Source of the DNA: Blastococcus sp. TF02-09
Lineage (GTDB): Bacteria > Actinomycetota > Actinomycetes > Mycobacteriales > Geodermatophilaceae
Direction of reading: 5' to 3'
NCBI RefSeq assembly: GCF_003319105.1
Contig: NZ_QOHH01000001.1
Coordinates: forward strand, 310,001-374,000
Length of the DNA: 64,000 nt
Shown here one piece after another: positions 23,800-32,708 of the stretch. The position numbers were made by a program, and so were the translations under genes. The notes beneath the pieces are model-generated. The model saw only the letters and a program-made list of their open reading frames with translations. It did no database searches and was not told where the DNA came from. Position 1 is the stretch's first letter. Every line of letters starts with the position of its first letter.

Positions 23800-24678
23800 T
23801 CAGATCTGGTCGGCGGTCCGGCGGACCAGCGCGAGGGACTCCGCCGGATCCAGCGCCATCCGGCTGAGCAGCTCGAACGCCTGCCCGTATCGCTGCACCT
23901 CAGCCTGCGTGTCGAGGTAGAAGACCCGCGTCTTGTTCTCCAGGTACACGACGTCCGGGGTGCCGGTGGCGCGCGACTCCAGGACCGAGAACGAACCCGC
24001 GGTCACCGGTGGCAGGCCGGCGGCGAAGGGCAGCACCTGCAGGGTCACGTTCGGCCGGGTGGCCGCGTCGCAGAGCCACGCGAGCTGGCCGCGCAGGACG
24101 GTCGTGCCGCCGTCCTGACCCGGTGCCACCGGGCTCCGGCGGAGGACCGATTCGTCGAGCACCGCGTGCAACCGCAGCGGGCCGTCGGGAGAGTCGGCGT
24201 CGAGGACGTCCTGGCGGCGCCGGCACGCCTGCATCCGCCGGTCGATCTCCACCTGCGACGGCGTCTCCCAGGTCGACAGGATCACCTGCCGGACGAAGTC
24301 GGGGCCCTGCAGCAGGGCGTGCGGCACCAGGGCGCCGTAGCACCGGAGTGCGCGCGAGCCGGCCTCCAGCCGGATCAGGTTGGCGTAGCCGGGGGAGAGG
24401 GTCTCGGCGTAGGCGTCCCACCAGCCCTTCGGTCGGGCCGAGGGGGCGAGGCGCCGCAGGAAGTCCGCCGCGGCCTCGGGGACGGCGTACAGCTCCAGCA
24501 GGCGCTCGAGGTCCTCGGCCGAGATGCCGATCCGGCCGTTCTCGATGCGGGACACCTTCGACGCCGACCAGCCCAGCAGGGCCGCGACCTCCTTGCCCCG
24601 CATCGGCCCGGCGGCGCGGAGGTCACGCAGCTCCCTGGCCAGCCGGCGCTCCCGTGCGGACGGCGATTCCAGCACCAT
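23800..24678 (-). CDS. XRE-family regulator with DUF5753 domain
   Basis: 292 residues. An N-terminal lambda-repressor-like helix-turn-helix (KEVAALLGWSASKVSRIENGRIG, residues about 28-52) is followed by the DUF5753 domain found in Streptomyces-type WhiJ/Scr1-like regulators. The latter often work with a small DUF397 partner, which is not seen here. No Shine-Dalgarno is visible before the ATG. It is divergent from the TIGR04222 gene with a palindrome between them. Confidence 0.88.
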   Translation of the reverse strand: MVLESPSARERRLARELRDLRAAGPMRGKEVAALLGWSASKVSRIENGRIGISAEDLERLLELYAVPEAAADFLRRLAPSARPKGWWDAYAETLSPGYANLIRLEAGSRALRCYGALVPHALLQGPDFVRQVILSTWETPSQVEIDRRMQACRRRQDVLDADSPDGPLRLHAVLDESVLRRSPVAPGQDGGTTVLRGQLAWLCDAATRPNVTLQVLPFAAGLPPVTAGSFSVLESRATGTPDVVYLENKTRVFYLDTQAEVQRYGQAFELLSRMALDPAESLALVRRTADQI

Positions 24679-24699
24679 GGGGTGACGCTACGGCGGTCG

Positions 24700-24711
24700 T
24701 GCAATGTTGCA
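24700..24711. promoter_or_regulatory. Palindrome TGCAA-TG-TTGCA, putative XRE operator
   Basis: A perfect 12 bp palindrome 22 bp upstream of the XRE start and about 75 bp upstream of the TIGR04222 start. It is AT-richer than its surroundings. The neighbouring XRE protein is the obvious candidate binder, implying autoregulation and control of the divergent gene. Confidence 0.45.
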
Positions 24712-24786
24712 AGGACTCTGGGCTGTCGGCAACGCCGGGTGCACCGTTCGAGCCATCAACCAGCTCGGCCGGAAGGGATCGACGTC

Positions 24787-25488
24787 ATGAACGGAACACC
24801 CACTCCCGCCCTCCACCACGACGTCTACGACATCGCCTACCTCGCCGGCGGAGCGCGCCGGGCGGTGGACACCGCGGTGGTTGCTCTGGTCGCGAGCGGC
24901 CACCTCACCGTCGATCGCTCGACGGGCCACCTGACGGCGGCCGGCGTCCCGCGGCACCACTGGCTGGAGGCGGCCGTCTCCGACGGCGTCGGCCGGCGTG
25001 ACTGGCGCACGGTGCAGACGCTGCACCGCCGGCTGGAGCTCGACGGGCGCTTCGCCGAGGTGGGCCGGCGCCTGCAGGGCGACGGCCTGCTGCGCCGATC
25101 GGCCTCCGGGTCCCGTGGGCGCCGCGCGTGGCGGCTGGTCGCCCTCACCGGCAAGGGACGGCGCACGCTGCGGTCTCTGCGGGCGGAGCCGCCGTTCGAC
25201 CGGTTCCCCGCAGGCACGGACGTCATGGCGGTGGCGCTCGGCGGACCGGCGGCCGTGAGCGACACCTCCCTCCGGCGTGCGCTGTTCCACCCGCCGGCCC
25301 CGCGCGTCCCGAGCGGACGCAGCCGCCGGCAGGAGATCCGCGACGCACGGTTCGGGCTGTCGACCTCGGCAGCGGGGGCGACGTTCTGGGTGGCGGGCAG
25401 CGAGCACGGCGGCGGCATCGACGGCGGGGGCTGGGGTGGCTTCGGTGGCGACGGCGGTGGTGGAGGTGGCGACGGCGGGGGCGGCTGA
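24787..25488 (+). CDS. TIGR04222 domain-containing protein
   Basis: 233 residues. The N-terminal block YDIAYLAGGARRAVDTAVVALVASGHL matches the TIGR04222 family. The middle has paired helices and basic segments. The C-terminal 35 residues are almost pure Gly with Asp and Trp (GGGWGGFGGDGGG), which is characteristic of this family. Family members are often predicted membrane-associated, but no strong transmembrane helix is visible here. The start ATG follows GGAAGGG. Function unknown. Confidence 0.82.
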   Translation: MNGTPTPALHHDVYDIAYLAGGARRAVDTAVVALVASGHLTVDRSTGHLTAAGVPRHHWLEAAVSDGVGRRDWRTVQTLHRRLELDGRFAEVGRRLQGDGLLRRSASGSRGRRAWRLVALTGKGRRTLRSLRAEPPFDRFPAGTDVMAVALGGPAAVSDTSLRRALFHPPAPRVPSGRSRRQEIRDARFGLSTSAAGATFWVAGSEHGGGIDGGGWGGFGGDGGGGGGDGGGG

Positions 25489-25504
25489 GCGCTGCTGAGC
25501 TCCG

Positions 25505-25528
25505 GGACGTCGCCACCGGCGACCGTCC
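25505..25528 (+). terminator. Stem-loop after TIGR04222 gene
   Basis: GGACGTCGCC, loop ACC, GGCGACCGTCC: a 10 bp stem with one bulge starting 17 bp after the stop. A smaller CCTG/CAGG hairpin follows at 25527-25539. Confidence 0.45.
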
Positions 25529-25617
25529 TGTGTGACAGGGTCGGGGCTGCGCCAGCTCGTTCGTGAGGTGGTGCCGGACGGTCGGGTTGTCCGGTACGGG
25601 CGCCGGACGGGGGAGCC

Positions 25618-26943
25618 ATGACCGGGGACACCGTCCGGCCCGTCGAGGCGCGGCGCGACGAGCCCGCAGCGGCGCCCGCCACGATGCCGCCTCCGTCACC
25701 GGAGGTGCCGGTCGCGCCCGGCGCCCTCGCGATCCTGCGGACGGGCGGCTTCCTGGTCCTGTACCTGAACTCCGCCGCGGTGTTCCTCGGCGTCATGGCG
25801 CAGGCGATCGCCCGTGGCTGGCTCGCCTTCGAGCTCACCGGGTCCAACGCCGCGCTGGGCGGGATCCTGCTGGCCTTCGGCGTGGCCCTGCTGCTGGCGA
25901 CGCCCTGGGGCGGGGTGGCCGCCGACCGGCTGCCCAAGCGGCTGGTGCTCCAGCTCTCGGTGTTCCTGCTGGCGGTGTCGAGCGCGGGGGTGGGGCTGGC
26001 CGTCGTCCTCGACGTGATCGCCTACTGGATGCTGCTGGCCGCCAGCGTGCTGCAGGCCGTGGGGTTCGCCCTGTTCGGCCCCGCCCGGATGGCCTTCCTC
26101 GGCGAGCTCGTCCCGCGCGCCTCGATGCCGCAGGCCGTCTCGCTGCTGCTGGTCAACGCCGAGGTGAACCGGGTGGTGGGTCCCGCGCTGGCCGGGGTGG
26201 TCATCGGTGCGGCGACCTGGGGCATCCAGGCGATCTTCCTGCTCAGCGCGGTCCTGGCGCTCGTCGGGCTGCTGCTCACCGCGGCGCTCCCGGCCGGGCG
26301 GCCGGGGGAGCCGTCGGGCCGGTCCCCGCTGGGGGAGCTGGCCGACGGGGTGCGCTACGTCCGCCGGCACCGGGAGCTCTCCGCCCTGGTGTGGTGCGGC
26401 ATCGGCGTCACGATGCTCGGGATGCCCTACCTGGCGTTCATGCCGACCATCGCCGGCGACCTGTTCGGGCTCGGCTCGGTCGGCTACGGCGTGCTGTCGG
26501 CGACCTCCGCGGTCGGCGGCGTCACGGCGGGTCTGCTGCTGGGCCGGCGCGGCCCGTGGGTACGGCGCCGGCGCGTCCTCGTGGGATCGGGCGTCGTGTT
26601 CGGCCTGGCGGTGTGCTCGCTCGCGATCGCGCCGACGGCCGCCGTCGCGCTGGCCGCGCTCCTCGCCGTCGGTGGGGCGATGCTCGGGTTCCAGACCAGC
26701 AACCAGTCCCAGCTGCTCGAGCTGGCCGACGCCGAGTACCAGGGGCGGGTGCAGGGCCTGGTGATGCTCAGCTTCGGCGCATTCGGCATCGCCGCGCTCC
26801 CGCTGGGCCTGCTCGCCGACCTGGTCGGGTTGCGCTGGACGCTCTCCGCGATGGGGCTCGGGGTGATCGCCGTCGTCACCGCCTATGCGGTCGCCGGCCG
26901 GCGACGGGCCGCTACGCGATCCGCTGCACCCGGTTCACGCTGA
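25618..26943 (+). CDS. MFS exporter, EntS-like
   Basis: Major facilitator superfamily transporter, 441 residues, with a 35-residue Pro/Ala-rich cytosolic N-terminus and about 12 membrane segments beginning at GGFLVLYLNSAAVFLGVMAQ. The block GWLAFELTGSNAALGGILLAFGVALLLATPWGGVAADR resembles MFS_3 (enterobactin exporter EntS-type) proteins. The conserved G-x-x-A-D-R loop between helices 2 and 3 is present. A long basic loop (RGPWVRRRRVL) lies near the middle. Substrate is unknown; no siderophore genes are nearby. Confidence 0.85.
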   Translation: MTGDTVRPVEARRDEPAAAPATMPPPSPEVPVAPGALAILRTGGFLVLYLNSAAVFLGVMAQAIARGWLAFELTGSNAALGGILLAFGVALLLATPWGGVAADRLPKRLVLQLSVFLLAVSSAGVGLAVVLDVIAYWMLLAASVLQAVGFALFGPARMAFLGELVPRASMPQAVSLLLVNAEVNRVVGPALAGVVIGAATWGIQAIFLLSAVLALVGLLLTAALPAGRPGEPSGRSPLGELADGVRYVRRHRELSALVWCGIGVTMLGMPYLAFMPTIAGDLFGLGSVGYGVLSATSAVGGVTAGLLLGRRGPWVRRRRVLVGSGVVFGLAVCSLAIAPTAAVALAALLAVGGAMLGFQTSNQSQLLELADAEYQGRVQGLVMLSFGAFGIAALPLGLLADLVGLRWTLSAMGLGVIAVVTAYAVAGRRRAATRSAAPGSR

Positions 26944-27114
26944 GACCGCGATGACGGTGAGCAGTTCTGGTCGGTCGTCCGTGGGAGTGGCCACCCGGCA
27001 CCTCCGTCGGTGGGCCCTGGCGGCTGGCCGGCCAGGAGGGCGCCGAGGCTTCGCAGCCGGGTGCGACGGCGCAGCCCCATGTCGCGCAGGAACGTTCCGG
27101 GGCAGCATGGCGCC

Positions 27115-28286
27115 ATGGCCGAGGTGCGGACCCCCGTGGACGACGTCGCCGCACGGCAGGTGGCCGCACGCATGGCCGAGGCGGCGAACCTGTGGCTGGA
27201 CGCCCTGGAGCCGGAGCAGCGCGCCGTCGCCACCGGGGCGGTACCGGACGACAGCGCGGCGGACGCCGAGCGTCGCCGCTGGTTCTACACACCGACCGAC
27301 CACGGCGGGCTGACCTTCCACCAGCAGCGGCCCGCCCAGCAGCGGGCGGCGATGCGCCTGGTGTCCACGGGACTGTCCACGCCGGCCTACGTCACGGCGG
27401 CGACGATCATCGGCCTGGAGAACGTGCTCGACCGGACGGAGGGCTTCGTCAGCCGGTTCACCGCGAGCGGGGCCGCGATCCCGGGCTCTACTACCTGCGC
27501 GTCTTCGGCGAGCCGGGCGGGGCCGCGCCGTGGGGATGGCGGTTCGGCGGCCACCACGTCTCGCTGAACAACCTGGTGGTCGACGGCGCCGTCGTCGCCA
27601 CCACACCCTGCTTCCTCGGGGCCGACCCGGCGACGTCCCCGCTGCTGGGCGGCGCGGTCAACCGGCCGCTGGCCCGCGTCGAGGACCTCGCGCGCGACCT
27701 CGTCCGCTCGCTGCACCCCGACCTCGCGGCTCGGGCGGTGCTGCTGGCGCGGGCGCCCTCGGACCTGGTCACCGCGAACCGCACGACGGTCGCCGCCGGG
27801 GACCGGGTGATCCCGCTCGCCGGCATCTGGCGCGACGAGCGGTTCCCCGACGCGTCCGAGCAGGCGAAGCTCCAGGCCCTCAGCGACGCGATCGACGACG
27901 CGGCCGGCTACGGCGACGAGCACCACGCCGCGCTCGAGTACACCTCCGAACCCAAGGGCGTCCCGGCGGCCGACCTCGACGCCGAGCAGCGCGCCCTGCT
28001 GCGAGGACTGCTCGGGACCTATCTGGGCCGCGTGCCCGACGAGGTGTCACCGCTGCGCCGGTACGACGACGACGCGGAGCTGGACGCCGTCCACCTCGCC
28101 TGGGCCGGCCCCATCGGCCCGGGGGAGCCGCACTACTACCGGCTCCAGGGGCCCCGGCTGCTGCTCGAGTGGGACAACACCCAGCGGGGGGCCAACCACG
28201 CCCACTCCGTCTGGCGTGACCCCGAGGCCGACTTCGGGCTGGACGTGCTGGCCCGGCACCGCGCCGACTGGCACCGCCGGGCCTGA
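27115..28286 (+). pseudogene. DUF3500 protein with a one-base frameshift
   Basis: About 391 residues if repaired. The ATG at 27115 opens a frame through TFHQQRPAQQRAAMRLVSTGLS and IIGLENVLDRTEGF. The frame then fails near the four-G run 27469-27472. In another frame the family sequence continues as GRDPGLYYLRVFGEPGG, FGGHHVSLNN, then EWDNTQRGANHAHSVWRDPEADFG to the end. One missing base joins the two parts. DUF3500 proteins are widespread and of unknown function. The rest of the sequence is well preserved, so the lesion is recent or artefactual. Confidence 0.87.
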
Positions 28287-28418
28287 CCCCGGGGTCGCAC
28301 CCACGCGACGTCCCCGTTGCTCGACGTCTTGTCGCGCACGGGGAGGCGCGGGCACGCTGTCGGCCATCCTGATGGACGCGGCGTCGGCCGGGCGCCGCCC
28401 GGACCTTCGGAGCACCCG

Positions 28419-28724
28419 ATGCTGTTCCACGTCAGCTTCCGCGTCGACCACACCCGGCTCGACCGCGACGCGTTCTGGGACGAATGGGAACGGGAGACGC
28501 AAGCGGCGCTCGGCGCGATCGAGGCCGGCGTCATCAGGAGCCTGTACAAGGTCGCCGGGCAGCGTCGGGTCATCGGCATCGTCGACGTGGAGTCGCACGA
28601 CCAGCTCGACCAGATCGTCATGGGCGCCCTCCCGATGAGTCACCACCTCACCCTCGAGGAGGTCCTCCCGGTGCGGGAGTACACGGCCTTCGCCGAGGAC
28701 GTGCGCGCGCGCTGGCAGCCCTGA
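28419..28724 (+). CDS. Muconolactone delta-isomerase-like protein
   Basis: 101 residues, ATG with GGAG 7 bp upstream. It is a ferredoxin-like small protein with the block IGIVDVESHDQLDQIVMGALPM, as in the muconolactone isomerase (CatC) family. MIase converts muconolactone to 3-oxoadipate enol-lactone in the catechol branch of the beta-ketoadipate pathway. No catA or catB lies nearby, so the present protein may have another small-molecule isomerase role. Confidence 0.78.
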   Translation: MLFHVSFRVDHTRLDRDAFWDEWERETQAALGAIEAGVIRSLYKVAGQRRVIGIVDVESHDQLDQIVMGALPMSHHLTLEEVLPVREYTAFAEDVRARWQP

Positions 28725-28766
28725 CCTCCTCGGCCCGTCAGCAGCCGACCGGGGGAGAATGCGTCG

Positions 28767-29540
28767 GTGCCCACCGCGTCGTTCGACTTCACCGGCTCCG
28801 TCGTCCTGGTCACCGGGGGTGGCACCGGCATCGGCCGGGCCATCACGCGCGCCTTCCTCGACGCGGGGGCGACGGTGGCGATCACCGGGCGCCGTCCCGA
28901 CCGGCTGGCCGAGGCGCTGGAGGGGTACCCGGGGGAGCGGACCGCCGCGCTGCCCGCCGACGTCTCCGACGGCAGCCAGGTCGCCGCGCTGGTGGCCGAC
29001 GTCGTCTCCCGGTTCGGCCGGCTGGACGTCGTCGTCAGCAACGCCGCGGGCTACGAGACCGGCCCGCTCACCGAGCTGAGCGACGAGGCGTGGGAGCGGC
29101 TGCGCGCCACCAACGTCGATGCGTTCTTCCACCTCGCCAAGGCGGCTCTGCCGCACCTGGCGACGTCGGGCGGCAACCTCGTCGCGGTCTCCTCGGTCTC
29201 CGGGCAGCGCGGCGACTGGGGCCAGGCCGCCTACAACGCGACGAAGGCCGCGATCGACAACTTCGTCCGCTCGCTGGCGCTGGACTGGGGTGCGCAGGGG
29301 GTGCGGCTGAACGCGGTGGCTCCCGCGCTGACCCTCACCGAGCTGACCGAGGGCGTGGGCCGGGACGAGGCGTCCCTGGCCCCGCACGTCAACCGCATCC
29401 CCCTCGGCCGGCCGGGGGAGCCGACGGACATCCCGCCGGCCGTGCTCTTCCTCGCCAGTGACGCCGCCCGGTACGTGACCGGGGCGATCCTGCCGGTGGA
29501 CGGCGGTACGAGCGCGTCCACGGGGCAGGCACACGTCTGA
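28767..29540 (+). CDS. Short-chain dehydrogenase/reductase
   Basis: 257 residues, GTG start. Classical SDR: the cofactor motif TGGGTGIG near residue 17, NAAG near residue 92, and catalytic Ser (SSVSG), Tyr and Lys in YNATK. The C-terminus ends with the substrate loop and LPVDGGTSAS. Predicted NAD(P)-dependent oxidoreductase; substrate cannot be read. The start is 42 bp after the isomerase-like gene, so they may be co-transcribed. Confidence 0.88.
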   Translation: MPTASFDFTGSVVLVTGGGTGIGRAITRAFLDAGATVAITGRRPDRLAEALEGYPGERTAALPADVSDGSQVAALVADVVSRFGRLDVVVSNAAGYETGPLTELSDEAWERLRATNVDAFFHLAKAALPHLATSGGNLVAVSSVSGQRGDWGQAAYNATKAAIDNFVRSLALDWGAQGVRLNAVAPALTLTELTEGVGRDEASLAPHVNRIPLGRPGEPTDIPPAVLFLASDAARYVTGAILPVDGGTSASTGQAHV

Positions 29541-29611
29541 CCTGGCGCCGGCGCGGTGCCGCCGGGACCGCGGGCGTTGATGTGCCGCCTCGCCGAGAGG
29601 ACGCTCCAGGG

Positions 29612-30448
29612 ATGACGACTGCCAAGCAGAAGGCGTCGGTCGAGGAGGCTCCGCGGTCGACCGCCCGAGTGAGCACCAAGTACTACGAGCGCGAACTGGT
29701 CCGGCTGCAGGTGGAGCTGGTCAAGCAGCAGGAGTTCATCCGGGCGCAGGGCCTCCGGGTGGTCCTGATCTTCGAAGGCCGCGACGCCGCCGGCAAGGGA
29801 GGGGCGATCCAGCGCATCACCGAGCCGCTGAACCCCCGGTATGCCCGGGTGGTCGCCCTCCCCGCCCCGAACGACCGGGAGCGGGGGCAGTGGTATTTCC
29901 AGCGCTACGTGCCGCACCTGCCGGCCCGCGGCGAGATGGTCCTGTTCGACCGCTCCTGGTACAACCGCGCGGGCGTCGAGCGGGTCATGGGGTTCTGCAC
30001 CGACGAGGAGTACTGGGAGTTCCTGCGCTCCTGTCCGGAGTTCGAGCGGATGCTGGTCCGCAGCGGCATCCAGCTGATCAAGTACTGGTTCTCCGTGAGC
30101 GACAACGAGCAGGAGCGGCGGTTCCAGCAGCGCCTGACCGACCCGACGAAGCGCTGGAAGCTGAGCCCGATGGACCTCGAGGCGCGCAACCGCTGGGAGG
30201 ACTTCTCCCGCGCCAAGGACGCGATGCTCGCCGCCACCGACATCCCCGAGGCCCCCTGGTGGGTGGTGGAGGCGGAGGTCAAGAAGCGTGCCCGGCTCAA
30301 CGTGATCAACCACCTGCTCGGACAGGTGCCGTACGAGGACCTCACCCCCGAGCCCCCGACGCTGCCGCCCCGGCCGCGGGTGCGCGGCGACTACGTCCGG
30401 CCGCCCAAGGAGAGCCAGCACTTCGTTCCCGACGTCGTCCCGGCGTGA
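29612..30448 (+). CDS. ppk2: Polyphosphate kinase 2
   Basis: Class I PPK2, 278 residues, which transfers phosphate between polyphosphate and nucleoside diphosphates. The P-loop-like Walker A is GRDAAGKGG at 56-64 and Walker B is LFDRSWYNR with D113. The lid-module motif around RFQQRLTDPTKRWKLSPMD is intact. An in-frame earlier start exists, but MTTAKQK at 29612 gives the family-length N-terminus. Confidence 0.92.
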   Translation: MTTAKQKASVEEAPRSTARVSTKYYERELVRLQVELVKQQEFIRAQGLRVVLIFEGRDAAGKGGAIQRITEPLNPRYARVVALPAPNDRERGQWYFQRYVPHLPARGEMVLFDRSWYNRAGVERVMGFCTDEEYWEFLRSCPEFERMLVRSGIQLIKYWFSVSDNEQERRFQQRLTDPTKRWKLSPMDLEARNRWEDFSRAKDAMLAATDIPEAPWWVVEAEVKKRARLNVINHLLGQVPYEDLTPEPPTLPPRPRVRGDYVRPPKESQHFVPDVVPA

Positions 30449-30449
30449 T

Positions 30450-30584
30450 CGACCGGCCGTCGTCCCGCGCTTCCGCGACGACGGCGAGGTGGTCGACGAG
30501 ACGACGGCCGGCTTCCTCGAGGACTACATGCAGGAGTTCCGCGACCACGTGGTGCGGGTGCTGACCGTCCTGCCGCGGCCCTGA
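30450..30584 (+). pseudogene. C-terminal remnant resembling an NADPH-dependent FMN reductase
   Basis: Directly after ppk2 is an open stretch of about 44 codons with no start codon. It reads VVPRFRDDGEVVDETTAGFL then EDYMQEFRDHVVRVLTVLPRP and a stop. The helix-ending pattern F-x-x-DG-x-x-x-D-x-x-T-x-x-FL resembles the C-terminus of NADPH-dependent FMN reductases. The rest of such a gene is missing, so it looks like a deletion remnant. Identification from 40 residues is tentative. Confidence 0.4.
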
Positions 30585-30598
30585 CCTCGGCGCCCCTG

Positions 30599-31510
30599 CT
30601 AGGCCGCCTGGAAGGAACGCCGGGACAGCCCGACGCCGTAGCCCTCCAGGGTGGTGAGGACCGGCGCCGTGGGGTCGGTCGCCGCCCCGAGGGTGACGAA
30701 CAGCGGGGTGAAGTGCTCCACCGTCGGGTGCGCGTACGGCATCCCCGGCGCGGCGGTGCGGTAGCGGGCGAGCTCGGCGACGTCGCCGCGGGCCAGCGCG
30801 TCCACGGCCCATGCGTCGAAGTCCGCCGACCAGCCGGGCACCACGTTCCCGGTGAACATCTCGCGCGTGAGGAAGGGCAGGCCGTGGGTCATGTGCCCCG
30901 ACCCGACGACGAGCACGCCCTCCTCGCGCAGCGGCCGCAGCCGCTCGCCGAGGGCCAGCAGCGCGTCGGGGTCCTCCGTGGGCAGGCTCAGCTGCAGCAC
31001 CGGGACGTCGGCCGCCAGGTACATGATCTTGAGCGGCACCCACGCGCCGTGGTCGAGGCCGCGGCGGGCGTGCTGGTGCACCTGCTCGGTGTCCGGCATG
31101 AGCCGGACGACCTGCCGGGCCAGCTCGCCGGCGTCGGGGGTGTCGTACCGGAAGGAGTGGTAGAGCGGGTCGAAGCCGCCGAAGTCGTAGACCAGGTCGC
31201 TCGGCCGGGTGGCGCTGACCGACAGGGGCGCGGACTCCCAGTGCGCGGAGACGACGAGGATCGCCTTCGGCTTGGGCAGTGACCGGGCCCAGTCATGCAG
31301 CGGGTCGAGCCACTGCGGGTCCTGGAACGGCAGCGGTCCGCCACCGTGCGACAGGTAGAGGCTGGGCAGCGGCCCGTCCTCCGGCGTCCACGGCCGGTGC
31401 GGCTGCGCGGCCTCGACCGCGGCGACGCGGCGCAGGTGCGCCGCGAACGGATGGCCGGCCGGGATGCGGGCGTCGGCGTCGGCGGTGCTGCTGCGCTGCG
31501 GCATGGTCAC
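30599..31510 (-). CDS. DODA-type extradiol dioxygenase-like protein (LigB superfamily)
   Basis: Class III extradiol ring-cleavage dioxygenase fold, about 303 residues. Metal-ligand candidates are the His of LYLSHGGGP, the His of SAHWES and the His residues of GSGHMTHGL. The family also contains 4,5-DOPA dioxygenase and YgiD-like proteins. The GTG at 31510 is chosen because GGAG lies 6 bp upstream; an ATG 6 bp later is the alternative. It ends in TAG. It sits next to the phenylacetate operon but is not part of that pathway. Confidence 0.82.
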   Translation of the reverse strand: MTMPQRSSTADADARIPAGHPFAAHLRRVAAVEAAQPHRPWTPEDGPLPSLYLSHGGGPLPFQDPQWLDPLHDWARSLPKPKAILVVSAHWESAPLSVSATRPSDLVYDFGGFDPLYHSFRYDTPDAGELARQVVRLMPDTEQVHQHARRGLDHGAWVPLKIMYLAADVPVLQLSLPTEDPDALLALGERLRPLREEGVLVVGSGHMTHGLPFLTREMFTGNVVPGWSADFDAWAVDALARGDVAELARYRTAAPGMPYAHPTVEHFTPLFVTLGAATDPTAPVLTTLEGYGVGLSRRSFQAA

Positions 31511-31619
31511 GGGGGGCTCCGGAGGACGGTCGTGCGGGTCACCGGTCCTCAAGGTACTTCAATCGTCAACCATTCCGACCGCCCTGGTGAGCCCACGCTC
31601 CGGGCCGCCGCTTTCGAGG

Positions 31620-32708
31620 TCAGGCGTCGAAGTCGACGGTGACGCGGTCGGAGACGGGCGTCGTCTGGCAGGTGAGCACGTAGCCTGCCTCGACCTCGTG
31701 GGTCTCCAGGGCGTAGTTGCGCCGCATCTCGACCTCGCCGTCGGTCACCCGCGCCCGGCAGGTGCCGCACACCCCGCCCTTGCAGGCGAAGGGCAGGTCC
31801 GAGCGGACGCGCTGGGCGGAGTCCAGCACCGTCTCCTCCTTCGGCAGCGCCAGGGTGGTGGAGCGACCGTCGAGGACGATGGTGACCTGGCTGCTGGGTC
31901 CGGCGACGGTGCGGTCGTCGCCGCGGACCGGCTGCGGCGGGACGTCGTCGACGTAGAACAGCTCCTGGTGCACCTTCTCCGACGGCACCCCCAGCTCGGC
32001 GAGGAGCTCGCGTGCGTCGCCGACCATGCCGTGCGGGCCGCAGAGCCACCAGTGGTCGACGCGCTCGACCTCGACGAGGTTCTGCACCAGGCTGCGCAGC
32101 CGCGCGCCGTCGAGCCGGCCGCTGGTCAGCTCCGCGTCGCGGGGCTCCCGGGAGAGCACGTGCACCAGCTGCAGCCGGGGGCCGTGGGCGTCCTTCAGAT
32201 CGGCCAGCTCGTCGGCGAACATCACCGTGCTGGTGCGCCGGTTGCCGAAGAAGACGGTGACCGTGGACTCGCCGTCGCGGAGCACGCTGGCCGCCAGCGA
32301 CAGCGCGGGCGTGATGCCCGAGCCGGCGACGACGAAGACGTGGTCGGCGGGCGTCGACAGGTCGGCGGTGAAGGTGCCCGACGGGGGGAGCACCTCGATG
32401 GCGTCGCCCGGCCGCACCTCGTGCACCAGGTAGGAGGAGAAGAAGCCGCCGGGGACCTCGCGGACGCCGACCCGCGGTGCGGCACCCACCGGCGCGCAGA
32501 TCGAGTAGGAACGGCGCTCGTCCCGGTCGCCGTCCAGCCGCCGCAGGGTGAGCGCCTGACCGGGCTGGAAGCGGTAGTCCTCGGCCAGCTCCGGCGGGAC
32601 GTCGAACGTCACCGCGACCGCGTCGTCGGTGAGCCGCTCCACCTTCGCCACCGTCAGCGGGTGGAACCGGGGGCGCCGGCGCGGACGGGCGGGAGCGGTC
32701 GACGTCAT
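31620..32708 (-). CDS. paaE: Phenylacetyl-CoA epoxidase reductase subunit PaaE
   Basis: 362 residues. An FNR-type FAD/NAD(P)H reductase domain (RSYSIC near 67, GSGITPALS near 130) is fused to a C-terminal plant-type [2Fe-2S] ferredoxin with ligands in CKGGVCGTC and a distant C in LTCQT. It supplies electrons to PaaA for epoxidation of phenylacetyl-CoA. ATG overlaps the paaD stop by one base and has GGAGA upstream. Last gene of paaABCDE. Confidence 0.95.
   Translation of the reverse strand: MTSTAPARPRRRPRFHPLTVAKVERLTDDAVAVTFDVPPELAEDYRFQPGQALTLRRLDGDRDERRSYSICAPVGAAPRVGVREVPGGFFSSYLVHEVRPGDAIEVLPPSGTFTADLSTPADHVFVVAGSGITPALSLAASVLRDGESTVTVFFGNRRTSTVMFADELADLKDAHGPRLQLVHVLSREPRDAELTSGRLDGARLRSLVQNLVEVERVDHWWLCGPHGMVGDARELLAELGVPSEKVHQELFYVDDVPPQPVRGDDRTVAGPSSQVTIVLDGRSTTLALPKEETVLDSAQRVRSDLPFACKGGVCGTCRARVTDGEVEMRRNYALETHEVEAGYVLTCQTTPVSDRVTVDFDA

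Noticed and set aside
26883-27233. A minus-strand frame overlapping the end of the MFS gene and the DUF3500 start.
   Set aside because: Its composition is that of an antisense frame and it overlaps two better supported genes.
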